Assembly: GCA_024699715.1 (NCBI GenBank)
Contig: JANPRD010000005.1
Location: forward strand, 1-64,000
Length of the DNA: 64,000 nucleotides
Source: Candidatus Methanophagales archaeon
Lineage (GTDB): Archaea > Halobacteriota > Syntropharchaeia > Alkanophagales > Methanospirareceae
Direction: 5' to 3'
The notes under the pieces are model-generated. The model ran no database searches. It was not told where the DNA came from and was given only the letters and a program-made list of their open reading frames with translations. The first letter of the stretch is position 1. The number at the start of each line of letters is the position of its first letter. This document shows, in pieces, positions 40,180 through 48,888 of this stretch. Both the position numbers and the translations under genes were made by a program.

Positions 40180-40343
40180 GCAGCCAGACGCATTTTATAA
40201 CACCTAAGATAGAGCGAGTGTTCATCTATATTACAAAATCCCATGTTAAAGTTCCATGTGCGCACTTTAGACCGCAGTAATAGTTAAGGCTCTCTCAAAC
40301 ATCTTCTTTCTTTTTGTTCATCGCTTCCAATGCTTTTGCAGCA

Positions 40344-40688
40344 CTACCGAGAGCAAGCACCCAACCAGAAGATGAATTCGGGGTCTTTTAGCCATTCCCT
40401 CAACGGATTTTTCACGCCTTCACTCAAAATTTTAAGAGCCTTCTCAAAGCCCCGTTTGAAAATTCTTGATGCTGGCGTCTCGTAAAGCATTTCAACGATT
40501 GCGAGAATTTTTTCAACGATGTTCGCATTTATTATGCTGCGAATCCTCGCATAACACAGCGATGCCATGTAAAATGCACGCTCAATCCCGCTCAATCGCC
40601 TCCAATTCCCGTTCCTGAGACCCTTCCTCATCGCCTCTCGCAGAAATCCGTATGTTATCTGCATTGTTCTGCAAAATCCTCCACACAC
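40344..40688 (-). CDS. Hypothetical protein
   Basis: 114-aa ORF in the gap upstream of E2. Confidence 0.4.
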   Translation of the reverse strand: MCGGFCRTMQITYGFLREAMRKGLRNGNWRRLSGIERAFYMASLCYARIRSIINANIVEKILAIVEMLYETPASRIFKRGFEKALKILSEGVKNPLREWLKDPEFIFWLGACSR

Positions 40689-40718
40689 ATATATAAATAT
40701 TCCGCCATGCTGCTTCGG

Positions 40719-41159
40719 TTATTTTTTGTATTTCACGCCTTTTATCGTGAGTGCTTGCCTGTAAATCTGCTCAAGAAGCATCACCCTGAAGAGCTCATGC
40801 GTGAATGTGAGCTTTGAGAATGAGATACGAGTGCCTTTTACATCAGAAGAAACGCCAAAAGGACCGCCTACAACAATAGAAATGTCCTCGTAAATCGCAT
40901 CTCTCACGATATTCAGCATGATTTCATCACTTACGAGCATTCCCTTCGGGTCTGTCACGAAAATTTTCCCTTTAAGCACATTTTTTATGCGAAATGCCTC
41001 TTCTTTTAGCCTTTTTTCCACAGATTCCGCCTTTGATGCGGGAATTTCATGAATTTCAGAGTGGAGAACGCCTCTCATACCGCTTAACCTCTTTAAAAAA
41101 TATCTCTCAACTTCCCGAAAAGGCTCCGAAGAGCTCCCTACAAAAATGATGTGCAGCAT
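40719..41159 (-). CDS. rlmH: Ribosomal RNA large subunit methyltransferase H
   Basis: ILKGKIFVTDPKGMLVSDE, SIVVGGPFGVSSDVKG, SFSKLTFTHELFRVMLLEQIYRQALTI. Confidence 0.9.
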   Translation of the reverse strand: MLHIIFVGSSSEPFREVERYFLKRLSGMRGVLHSEIHEIPASKAESVEKRLKEEAFRIKNVLKGKIFVTDPKGMLVSDEIMLNIVRDAIYEDISIVVGGPFGVSSDVKGTRISFSKLTFTHELFRVMLLEQIYRQALTIKGVKYKK

Positions 41160-41160
41160 T

Positions 41161-41973
41161 TTAACGCAGGAACTTACGCAGGAATTTCAGGCTCTCAACG
41201 CCGTCCTCAAAGCTTTGCATCTCCGTGACGACGATGCCTGCGAAGTTTTTCAACACTGCGAGGACATCGCTCCAATTCACGCCACCACGACCCAATGCGA
41301 GATGCTCATCGTTGCGACCGAAATTGTCGCTCACATGCACATGCACAACCCTCGCACCGCTTCTCTCGCCTTCGCCGCCAATTAATTTGAGGAATTCTTG
41401 GAGTGTGCCTGTTGCGAATGCATGACCAATATCGAGGCAGATGCCTATGTTTTCAGCATCCACCTCTTCAACGAGCCTCACAAGCTCTTCAGGTTTTCTG
41501 CAAAGCAACATTTCTTCAGGCGTCATGTTTTCAACCGCAACGCAAAGCCCGAAGTCAGATGCGAATTTGCAGATTTCTCGCAAAGCGGCTTTCTGCCTCT
41601 CCAAAACGGCATCTTCAGGCATCTGAACGCTCAACGGTGAGAGGCTTCCGGGATGAACAACACAAATTTCAGAGACGAAATCGTGGGCGAGTGCGATGCT
41701 CTGCTTCACCTGTCTCACGCTCTCTCGCCATATACCATCGTTCACAGATGCAATATTTATGTCGGAGAGCGGTGCGTGTAGCGAGATTTCAAGCGATGTC
41801 GTCTCGTGAATCTCCCTCAATTTCTCCTTGAACTCGCTTTCTTCGTCCTCACTGCCGAGACTTTGACTGCCTTCCGCAATCACTTCCAAGCCGTCAAACC
41901 CAGCCTCTTCTACTTTGAACAGCCACTCCAGCGGGTCGCTCACACAATCTATGCAGGAAAAACTTATTTTCAT
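41161..41973 (-). CDS. Sugar phosphate isomerase/epimerase (xylose isomerase-like TIM barrel)
   Basis: VAVENMTPEEMLLCRKPEELVRLVEEVDAENIGICLDIGHAFATG, VVHVHVSDNFGRNDEHLALGRGGVNW. Confidence 0.85.
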   Translation of the reverse strand: MKISFSCIDCVSDPLEWLFKVEEAGFDGLEVIAEGSQSLGSEDEESEFKEKLREIHETTSLEISLHAPLSDINIASVNDGIWRESVRQVKQSIALAHDFVSEICVVHPGSLSPLSVQMPEDAVLERQKAALREICKFASDFGLCVAVENMTPEEMLLCRKPEELVRLVEEVDAENIGICLDIGHAFATGTLQEFLKLIGGEGERSGARVVHVHVSDNFGRNDEHLALGRGGVNWSDVLAVLKNFAGIVVTEMQSFEDGVESLKFLRKFLR

Positions 41974-42509
41974 TTCACTCGCACCTTGAAATCTTCAAGC
42001 GAGAGAATGAAATTGACAATCTCGTCCAATTCTTCTTCGCTCACTTCTGAATGTTGCATTCGCAACGCCACTCGCTCTTTTGCCTCGCCTTTTATCCCTT
42101 TAAGCACAATTTTTGGCAGTTCACTGCTCTTAAATCCCTCAACAATCAGGAAATCAACACCTTCCCGCTCCATCTCCTTCAATAATTCATCCAACTCTTT
42201 TCGTTGCCTGCAAATTTTCATCGTAAAATCTTCAGAAACGCCGAGAACGACATCCGCACCCGCAGAAAACATCCTCTCCGTGTCTTTCAACCGCACCGCA
42301 GCGCCTCGCAGAGGAACAAAAGCAGGAAAATCTAAACGCTCCGCATGCTTCACGCAACCCACTTTCCCGTGCTTCTTCAAGCGTGGAATCAGTCGCTCAA
42401 TCAAAGCCGTCTTTCCCGCATCCTTCGCTCCAACTACCGCAATTACTTTCATTTCTTCACCCTTCTTTCTCCTTCCTTTGCCTTCTCCTTCTCTCCCCTT
42501 TTCCCCCAC
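41970..42509 (-). CDS. mobB: Molybdopterin-guanine dinucleotide biosynthesis protein B
   Basis: IAVVGAKDAGKTALIERLIPRLKKHGKVGCVKHA, FLIVEGFKSSELPKIV. Confidence 0.88.
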   Translation of the reverse strand: MGEKGREGEGKGRRKKGEEMKVIAVVGAKDAGKTALIERLIPRLKKHGKVGCVKHAERLDFPAFVPLRGAAVRLKDTERMFSAGADVVLGVSEDFTMKICRQRKELDELLKEMEREGVDFLIVEGFKSSELPKIVLKGIKGEAKERVALRMQHSEVSEEELDEIVNFILSLEDFKVRVK

Positions 42510-42593
42510 TCCCGCTTTCTCGCCTTCTCCCGTTTTCTTTCGCTCTCGCTTTGTTCTCTTGTTCTGCTCTTTTCCCTTTCTTCTTTTTTAAGA

Positions 42594-42938
42594 ATGACGA
42601 AATTAAGGAAAATGGCTTCGGAGGTTGCGGAAGCACTCAAGCAAATAAGAGCGGGTGAGGAAGAAGCCCGCAGGATTGTGAGCGAAGCCAGAGAGCGTGC
42701 AGCGAAAATTCTTGCAGAGGCGGAGGAAGAGGCGAAAAGGATGAGTGAGCGGGCTCGTGAGGAAGAGCGGAGGCTCGCAGAGGAGATTTTTCAGCGTTTC
42801 GTGAAGGAGGGTGAGGCGGAGAAGGAGAAAATCATCGCAGATGCGGAAAAGGAGGCGAGAGCGTTGAAGGAGCAGGCGAGGAAGAACGAGGAGAAGGCGA
42901 TTGAGGCGGTTCTTGAGGTGCTTCTCGGCTTTAGGTGA
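42594..42938 (+). CDS. A-type ATP synthase subunit H
   Basis: Coiled-coil ALKQIRAGEEEARRIVSEARERAAKILAEAEEEAKR, directly upstream of subunit E. Confidence 0.8.
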   Translation: MTKLRKMASEVAEALKQIRAGEEEARRIVSEARERAAKILAEAEEEAKRMSERAREEERRLAEEIFQRFVKEGEAEKEKIIADAEKEARALKEQARKNEEKAIEAVLEVLLGFR

Positions 42939-42942
42939 GGAG

Positions 42943-43656
42943 GTGGTCTTCTTGGGCGTCGGCGAGATTTTGGAGCGAATAAAGGAGGAGGCTTCTGCGG
43001 AGCGTGAGCGAATTTTAAGAGAGGCGGAGGAGCAGGCGAAGGAAATATTGGAGGAGGCGAAGACTTCGTTGGAGAAGCGGAGGCTCGCCGTGAAGATGCG
43101 TGAAGAAAAGAGAGGCGAAGAGGAGAAGATGCGGATTATTCGCTCCGCAAGGCTGGAAGCACGCCGCATAAAATGGTCTGCGGAGCAAGAAATCACGAAT
43201 GAGGTATTTGAAAACGCAAAAAAGAGGATAAAAGAGGTGAAGGAGGAAGGCTTTAAGGGCAAATCTTACAGGGAAATCCTCGCAGGTCTCGTCAAAGAGG
43301 CTGCAATTAGCATCTCTTCACCGCTCACTGCGGGAGAAACTGCGACGGGAGAAACTGCGGAGAATGCGGTAAAAGAGAGAGAAAGCGAAGAGAGCGAAGA
43401 GTTAGAAGTGCTTGTCAGCGAGGAGGATGCGAATTTCGTCAGCCAATCGCTACTTGACAAAATTTCAGCGGAAATCTCAAAAGAGGAGGGGATAAAAATC
43501 CACTTATCGCTCTCTACAGAGCGGATAAAAGCATCAGGAGGCGTTATAGTGAGGAGGAAAGATGGGAAAGTGGAAGTAAACAACACTTTTGAGAAGCGAA
43601 TGGAGCGTTTTATGCCCATATTAAGGGAGAATGTTGCTCGTATTTTGTGGAAATGA
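42943..43656 (+). CDS. A-type ATP synthase subunit E (with acidic insert)
   Basis: ILERIKEEASAERERILREAEEQAKEILEEA...SGGVIVRRKDGKVEVNNTFEKRMERFMPILRENVARILW. Confidence 0.85.
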   Translation: MVFLGVGEILERIKEEASAERERILREAEEQAKEILEEAKTSLEKRRLAVKMREEKRGEEEKMRIIRSARLEARRIKWSAEQEITNEVFENAKKRIKEVKEEGFKGKSYREILAGLVKEAAISISSPLTAGETATGETAENAVKERESEESEELEVLVSEEDANFVSQSLLDKISAEISKEEGIKIHLSLSTERIKASGGVIVRRKDGKVEVNNTFEKRMERFMPILRENVARILWK

Positions 43657-43988
43657 TAGCGATAATCGCAGATAAGGACACCGCAACAGGCTTCAGACTC
43701 GCAGGAATCTCCCGCATTTACGAATTCAGCGAGAAAGAAGGCGAGAACGCTGCAACGCATGAAAATCTCTCACGAACACTTGAAAAACTCGCAAATGAAT
43801 GCTCAATAATCATTATAACGGAGCGACTTGCGGAGAAAGTAAGGGGTAAAATAAGGGAAATTAACGCAAACAAGCGAGGAGTTGCGCCAATTATTGTTGA
43901 AATTCCCGACAAAAGAGGGGCAATAGAGAAGGAGATGGATGAAATAAGCAGGCTAATAAAGCGTGCTGTCGGCATCGCCATAAAGTAA
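43647..43988 (+). CDS. A-type ATP synthase subunit F
   Basis: MIAIIADKDTATGFRLAGISRIYEF...IIITERLAEKVRGKI...PIIVEIPDKRGA. Confidence 0.9.
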   Translation: MEMIAIIADKDTATGFRLAGISRIYEFSEKEGENAATHENLSRTLEKLANECSIIIITERLAEKVRGKIREINANKRGVAPIIVEIPDKRGAIEKEMDEISRLIKRAVGIAIK

Positions 43989-44001
43989 GCCATAAAGTAA
44001 T

Positions 44002-45060
44002 TCACATCAAGAAGAAGCCTCTCTTCCGCCTACGCAGCAGGTAAATGAAAAAAGGGACGCCGAAGAAAGCGGTAATAATGCCGACGGGCATCTCACCTAC
44101 GGAGAGTGTCATGTCAAGGAATCGGACAAGCGTGTCAGCCCAAACAAGCAGGATGCCTCCTGAGAGTGCAGAAGCAGGTAGAAGGATGCGGTGGTCTGCT
44201 CCCACGAGAATTCTTGTGATATGCGGGATGACCAATCCAACGAATCCAATCAGACCGCTGAAAGAGACCGCTGCTGCGGTGACGAATGCGGAGAGGACGA
44301 GAAGCGTCGCTTTCGCTCGCTCAACATTCACGCCGAGTGTCTTTGCGGTCTCTTCGCCGAGCAGCATTGCGTTCAAATCACGAGCATAAAATAAGAAAAG
44401 CGGGAATATTCCGAGAACGAGCGGAAATACTATTTTTACCGCTTCCCAATCCGCAAGTGGAAGCCTTCCTCCGAAGAGCCAACTCATAATACGATGCACA
44501 TCTCTCCCCATCATATACATGAAAAAGCTCAAAACGGCATTTAAAAGGAAAGAAACTGCTATTCCAGTGAGCAGTAAAGTTTCCAAATGTATTCTACCGC
44601 CCACTCTTGAGAGCGAATAAACGAAAAATGTTGAGAGAATTGCACATACAAAAGCAAAAAATGGGGTAGAATATACGCCAAGGAAGTGAGGTATGAATGC
44701 GATTGAGAGTGCTGCTCCCACTGCTGCACCAGAAGCGGTGCCGATGATGTAAGGGTCAGCCATCGGATTCTTGAACAATCCCTGCATCGCCACTCCCGCA
44801 ACAGAGAGAGCGAAGCCCACAAGAAATCCCAAAAATATGCGAGGCATCCTAAATTCAAATATTATTTTCTCGTATTTTGATTGTATCGGCGCATCGCAAA
44901 TACCCATCTTACTGCAAAATATCTTCACTATTTGCATCGGTGGTATATAAACATTCCCTACCGCAGTCGCAAGTAAGATTGTTAAAAATGAAAATACGAC
45001 CAAATAAACGATAATCATCTTCCAATGTAAGAATTTCCTGATAATTATGTTGTTGTTCAT
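44002..45060 (-). CDS. BtuC/FecCD-family ABC transporter permease
   Basis: FEFRMPRIFLGFLVGFALSVAGVAMQGLFKNPMADPYIIGTASGAAVGAALSI, LIGFVGLVIPHITRILVGADHR. Confidence 0.93.
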   Translation of the reverse strand: MNNNIIIRKFLHWKMIIVYLVVFSFLTILLATAVGNVYIPPMQIVKIFCSKMGICDAPIQSKYEKIIFEFRMPRIFLGFLVGFALSVAGVAMQGLFKNPMADPYIIGTASGAAVGAALSIAFIPHFLGVYSTPFFAFVCAILSTFFVYSLSRVGGRIHLETLLLTGIAVSFLLNAVLSFFMYMMGRDVHRIMSWLFGGRLPLADWEAVKIVFPLVLGIFPLFLFYARDLNAMLLGEETAKTLGVNVERAKATLLVLSAFVTAAAVSFSGLIGFVGLVIPHITRILVGADHRILLPASALSGGILLVWADTLVRFLDMTLSVGEMPVGIITAFFGVPFFIYLLRRRKRGFFLM

Positions 45061-45116
45061 TTTTAATCCTCTGCTTTGCGTTCTCTTTGCTCTTTCCTGT
45101 GGCACATTCAAGTGAC

Positions 45117-45917
45117 TTACACAAGCAGAGTTCTTCCCTGCTCTTTCTCGTTTCCGAAGAGGCATGAAACATTTCTCAGATGCTCTTTCGCAATTTTCAA
45201 CGCTTTCTCCATTTCTTCGCAGCGAGGAGAACGCCAAATCGCACCATGAACGGGAACATAAGCGTCTATTCTGTATGGAATTTCATCATCTATTTCGGAA
45301 ATGAAGCGTGCTATCCGCCTTATTTCATCGCAGTCAATATATGAAGGTATGAAAATGCTCTCCGCTCTCAAACTTAATCCATAATTTTTGCAGAAGTTAT
45401 ATGCAATAATGAAATTTTTCAGCACCCTCCTGTTCGGGAAACCTGTGAAATCCCTGTGAATTTCATCAGATATTGCCTTCAGAGATATGCAAACATCGTC
45501 AAAATGAAATAGATGCTCCTCAGTCAGCGAATAAGCATTCGTGAGCAATACATTTCGCATGCCTAATTCTTCCTTGCAGAACTCCGCAATTTCAGGCATT
45601 TCATCATGCACCGTAGGCTCTCCTCCCATGAAAATCGCAAGCGATGCATCTAAAATGCTCAATTTTCGCAGAACTTCGCCCATTAGCATCGTCCTGCTCG
45701 GAATTCTCTCATTCTTTCGTATGCATCCTTTGCATTTGAAGTTGCAATTCCTGAAGAATATGCATACTGACTTCAATTCTGGGTTGAATGTGATGCGATA
45801 TACGCCTGTCCTTTCGCAACAATGCTGAAAATGAAGCGGTAGGCGAAAATTTTCAACGACATGACTGCTTGCCTCTCTGCCCTCTCCGCTGTGGAGTTCA
45901 TTCATTTTTTGTCGCAC
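45117..45917 (-). CDS. Radical SAM protein
   Basis: FFRNCNFKCKGCIRKNERIPSRTM (CxxxCxxC), IFMGGEPTVHDEM, VLLTNAYSL. Confidence 0.88.
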   Translation of the reverse strand: MRQKMNELHSGEGREASSHVVENFRLPLHFQHCCERTGVYRITFNPELKSVCIFFRNCNFKCKGCIRKNERIPSRTMLMGEVLRKLSILDASLAIFMGGEPTVHDEMPEIAEFCKEELGMRNVLLTNAYSLTEEHLFHFDDVCISLKAISDEIHRDFTGFPNRRVLKNFIIAYNFCKNYGLSLRAESIFIPSYIDCDEIRRIARFISEIDDEIPYRIDAYVPVHGAIWRSPRCEEMEKALKIAKEHLRNVSCLFGNEKEQGRTLLV

Positions 45918-47218
45918 CTCTTGCGCATTCTTCGCAGAATGAAAACAAAAGAAATGGCGAAAACGCCTACGAATAGTTCAAAGCCCGCTGTGCTGACCTC
46001 CTCTTTCTTCTCTGTTCTATTACCGCATACACCTTTCAAATATTCATGAACAATCTCTATTGCATCAACTATTCTCGGTCCCGGTCGTGATACAATGTCC
46101 GCATCAATCTTGTAAACCCTGCCTTCTCGCACAGCATCAACACTTTTGAACCTCTCATCGCTCATTATTCGGTCATAATCAGGACACATATTACCCATTT
46201 CATTACATATTATCACTTGTGGGTTCAGCTCTATGATTTTCTCGGCGCTTATTTGGAAATATCCTTCCTTATAATCGGCAATATTATCACCTCCCGCAAT
46301 CTCAATTATCTCATCAGGAAATGTCCCTTCTCCCGCCGTCCAAAATTCGCCACATGTCTGAAATACTCGCGGTTTATTCCCCTCTTTCTCGCATAATACA
46401 TCCTCTTTCACTCTCTCTATGCGGCTTTTCATGCTTTTAACAAGCGAACTCGCATTATCTCTGTTCCCTGTAATCTCTCCAATCACTTCTATATACTTAT
46501 ATATATCATCAATATGCCTCGCATGCGTCCCATAAACTTTATAACCTGCTTCTACCAACCTTTTTATCACATCTTCGGGATTTCCATACGCAGAAACTAT
46601 TAAATCAGGCTCTAAAGCGACGATTTTCTCAAAACTCGGCGTTGAGAATCCTCCTATTACCCCTATTTTCCCCTCTTTCTTCAGCTCTTCAACCTCAGGT
46701 GGATAATTGCAGTATTCAGTTACACCAACAACATTTTCTCCTGCTCCTACTGCAAACAGAATCTCAGTGCAGGATGGGGCTAAAGAGACGATTCTTCTGG
46801 GCTTATCCGCAATACGAAGCGTGTAATTCTCAAGACCTCCGAACTCACGAACAGCATTCTCATCGCCTACCACCAAATAAGCGGTCAAATTCCACCGAAA
46901 TTGTGTCGTGTTCGCACCGCAAGAACCCACAACAGAAATGTTATATCTGCCATATTCTCCGAAATAATGAGAGAAATTTGAGGATTTTCCCTCACTCTCT
47001 TCTTTAAGTTCTCCATTTAAGAACCATGACCATGTGCAAACCTTATCAGAAGAGATGCCAAATTCCACTTCCTTACCTTCTCCGATGGAAATATCCACTG
47101 AAATATTTTTTGAAGCGTTTCCTGTTATGCTGTTCCAAGCCGAGAATTCCGCTGAAGCGGCGGGAAAAAGGAGAAGGACTGAGAATAGAAGGAGAAGCAG
47201 CGAGAAAATCGCTCGCAT
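45902..47218 (-). CDS. BtuF-like periplasmic-binding protein with signal peptide and C-terminal membrane/sorting helix
   Basis: RIVSLAPSCTEILFAVGAGENVVGVTEYCNYPPEV, ALEPDLIVSAYGNPEDVI, C-term STAGFELFVGVFAISFVFILRRMRKR. Confidence 0.9.
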   Translation of the reverse strand: MRAIFSLLLLLFSVLLLFPAASAEFSAWNSITGNASKNISVDISIGEGKEVEFGISSDKVCTWSWFLNGELKEESEGKSSNFSHYFGEYGRYNISVVGSCGANTTQFRWNLTAYLVVGDENAVREFGGLENYTLRIADKPRRIVSLAPSCTEILFAVGAGENVVGVTEYCNYPPEVEELKKEGKIGVIGGFSTPSFEKIVALEPDLIVSAYGNPEDVIKRLVEAGYKVYGTHARHIDDIYKYIEVIGEITGNRDNASSLVKSMKSRIERVKEDVLCEKEGNKPRVFQTCGEFWTAGEGTFPDEIIEIAGGDNIADYKEGYFQISAEKIIELNPQVIICNEMGNMCPDYDRIMSDERFKSVDAVREGRVYKIDADIVSRPGPRIVDAIEIVHEYLKGVCGNRTEKKEEVSTAGFELFVGVFAISFVFILRRMRKRCDKK

Positions 47219-47517
47219 TCCGGCTCAACCTCCTTTTGTGTTGTTTCACAATTCCCGTCCTTTGAGCGCAGGTCTCGCATTCTTGCTGAGCCTTAATTCG
47301 CCGTTCCTCACATGTGAAGTCGCAGCCACTCGCCGTGAATGCAAATCAAAGCGAACACTCGCAACGCATTCTTCAGTCGCTGGAGGACAATGCGGTTTCA
47401 GAGAGGGGATTTCGCCGCCACTCGCCCCCTGATGAAGTCGGTAATTCTCGTTGATTTCCATGCTTTTCCCTCCGAAAATTCTCACTTAAATCTTTTCGTA
47501 TTGATTCCAATTATAAT

Positions 47518-48825
47518 TCAAAAGGATAAGATGAGGGGTCTTGCGGCGGGGACATGAGAAACGCAGTCAGCAGCAGAATCCACTCTCGCATTAATTTTGC
47601 CTTTTTGATTTTTATATTTGTTTATTCTTTTCTTATTTTTCTTCCAGTCTGAGAGTAGTTTTGCGTGAGACCTTTTTTCTTTGTAATATCCGAGGTAGAA
47701 AAGAGCGATGAAGAGCACCGCAAGCAGTATCAAAAATAATGGAAGCGCCCCGCCACCGCCGCCACCTGACGCACCGGGAGAGATGTTTCCAAGTGGGAAG
47801 CCAAAAACTCTCTTCTCTCTTTCCGCAGTATAACTAGCATTCGTCGGAATTTGCATACCGCCGCCCACTTCACTTCCCTTGTCAGCTTTTCCGAAGCCTT
47901 CACCACCTCCGATGCCTCTGCCCGAGCCTATACCGCCTCCGATGCCACCTCCTATTCCTCCTCCCTGACCGGGACCGATGCCGAAGCTTACTGGTGATGT
48001 TACTGTCGGTGTCGGCGTCACCATCTCCACAAGAATGAACGCCTCTTTCTCGTTGTTCGTCTCGTTGTATTCTTCAATACCGTTATTCGGGTCAGCAACC
48101 GCTCTCAAAGTGTAGTTTCCTGGCGATTGTGGCGTCCATGAAGTTTCATCTGTCCATGTTTCTTCATTTCGTCTCAGAGACGGAATTATCCAATTTCCAA
48201 TCTCCTCACCAAGTTCCTCCACCTTAAGGATAACGCTTATGTTCTTTGCATCTGCGCCGTTGTTCCGCACCTTCACCCTTATACTGCAGGATTCGCCAAC
48301 CTCAGCATGAGCAGGTGCATCTATCTTCACTAATTCTATGTCGGGCATCATCGGATAAACGGTCACACTCTCGTTGAGCATGTTGTTTTTCAGATCCGAT
48401 TCGTATGCTTTTCTATCCGCATTTGCCACCGCCTGCAGCCAGCATATTGTCGGTTCTGTGACTTCAGGAGGAATCCACTGGAATTCTTCCACTGGTTTAC
48501 GCTCTCCCGGCTCAAGCGGCGCATCCACTGTTTTTTCTCCTATTGGTCCTCCGCCGTAACCCCCACCGCAGCTGTATGAGAGCGAAACATTGAACGATTC
48601 ATTCACAGGCGCTTCTCCTATGTTCTTCACCCATACTTTAACGGGCGTTTCAATGCCACCATATATTTTCTTCCCTTCCTCCCCAGCATCAATTTCATCA
48701 ACAACAATATCCGGCTTCTTCAGCAAGCCGATTGCCCACACTTTACCCCCGCCTGTTGTGTAAATCATGCCTTTCACGATAGCCACTGTTGAGCCACCGT
48801 AATCACGTGCGCCATTTAAGCTCAC
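47518..48825 (-). CDS. CARDB-domain surface protein, C-terminal segment with TM anchor
   Basis: VWVKNIGEAPVNESFNVSL, TLRAVADPNNGIEEYNETNNEKEAF (CARDB), Gly-rich linker, LPLFLILLAVLFIALFYLGYYKEKR. Confidence 0.8.
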   Translation of the reverse strand: MSLNGARDYGGSTVAIVKGMIYTTGGGKVWAIGLLKKPDIVVDEIDAGEEGKKIYGGIETPVKVWVKNIGEAPVNESFNVSLSYSCGGGYGGGPIGEKTVDAPLEPGERKPVEEFQWIPPEVTEPTICWLQAVANADRKAYESDLKNNMLNESVTVYPMMPDIELVKIDAPAHAEVGESCSIRVKVRNNGADAKNISVILKVEELGEEIGNWIIPSLRRNEETWTDETSWTPQSPGNYTLRAVADPNNGIEEYNETNNEKEAFILVEMVTPTPTVTSPVSFGIGPGQGGGIGGGIGGGIGSGRGIGGGEGFGKADKGSEVGGGMQIPTNASYTAEREKRVFGFPLGNISPGASGGGGGGALPLFLILLAVLFIALFYLGYYKEKRSHAKLLSDWKKNKKRINKYKNQKGKINARVDSAADCVSHVPAARPLILSF

Positions 48826-48888
48826 CTGTCAATGCATCCAAACACCATAAACCCACATAATCAGGCACCATACCATCCGCCCTCCGGC

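Noticed and set aside
47246-47485. Intergenic ORF and repeated GCCACTCG strings upstream of the BtuF-like gene, considered as a cobalamin riboswitch
   Set aside because: Only a partial likeness to the B12 box; could not reconstruct the conserved core, and the region also resembles transposon-tail sequence. Needs an Infernal search.
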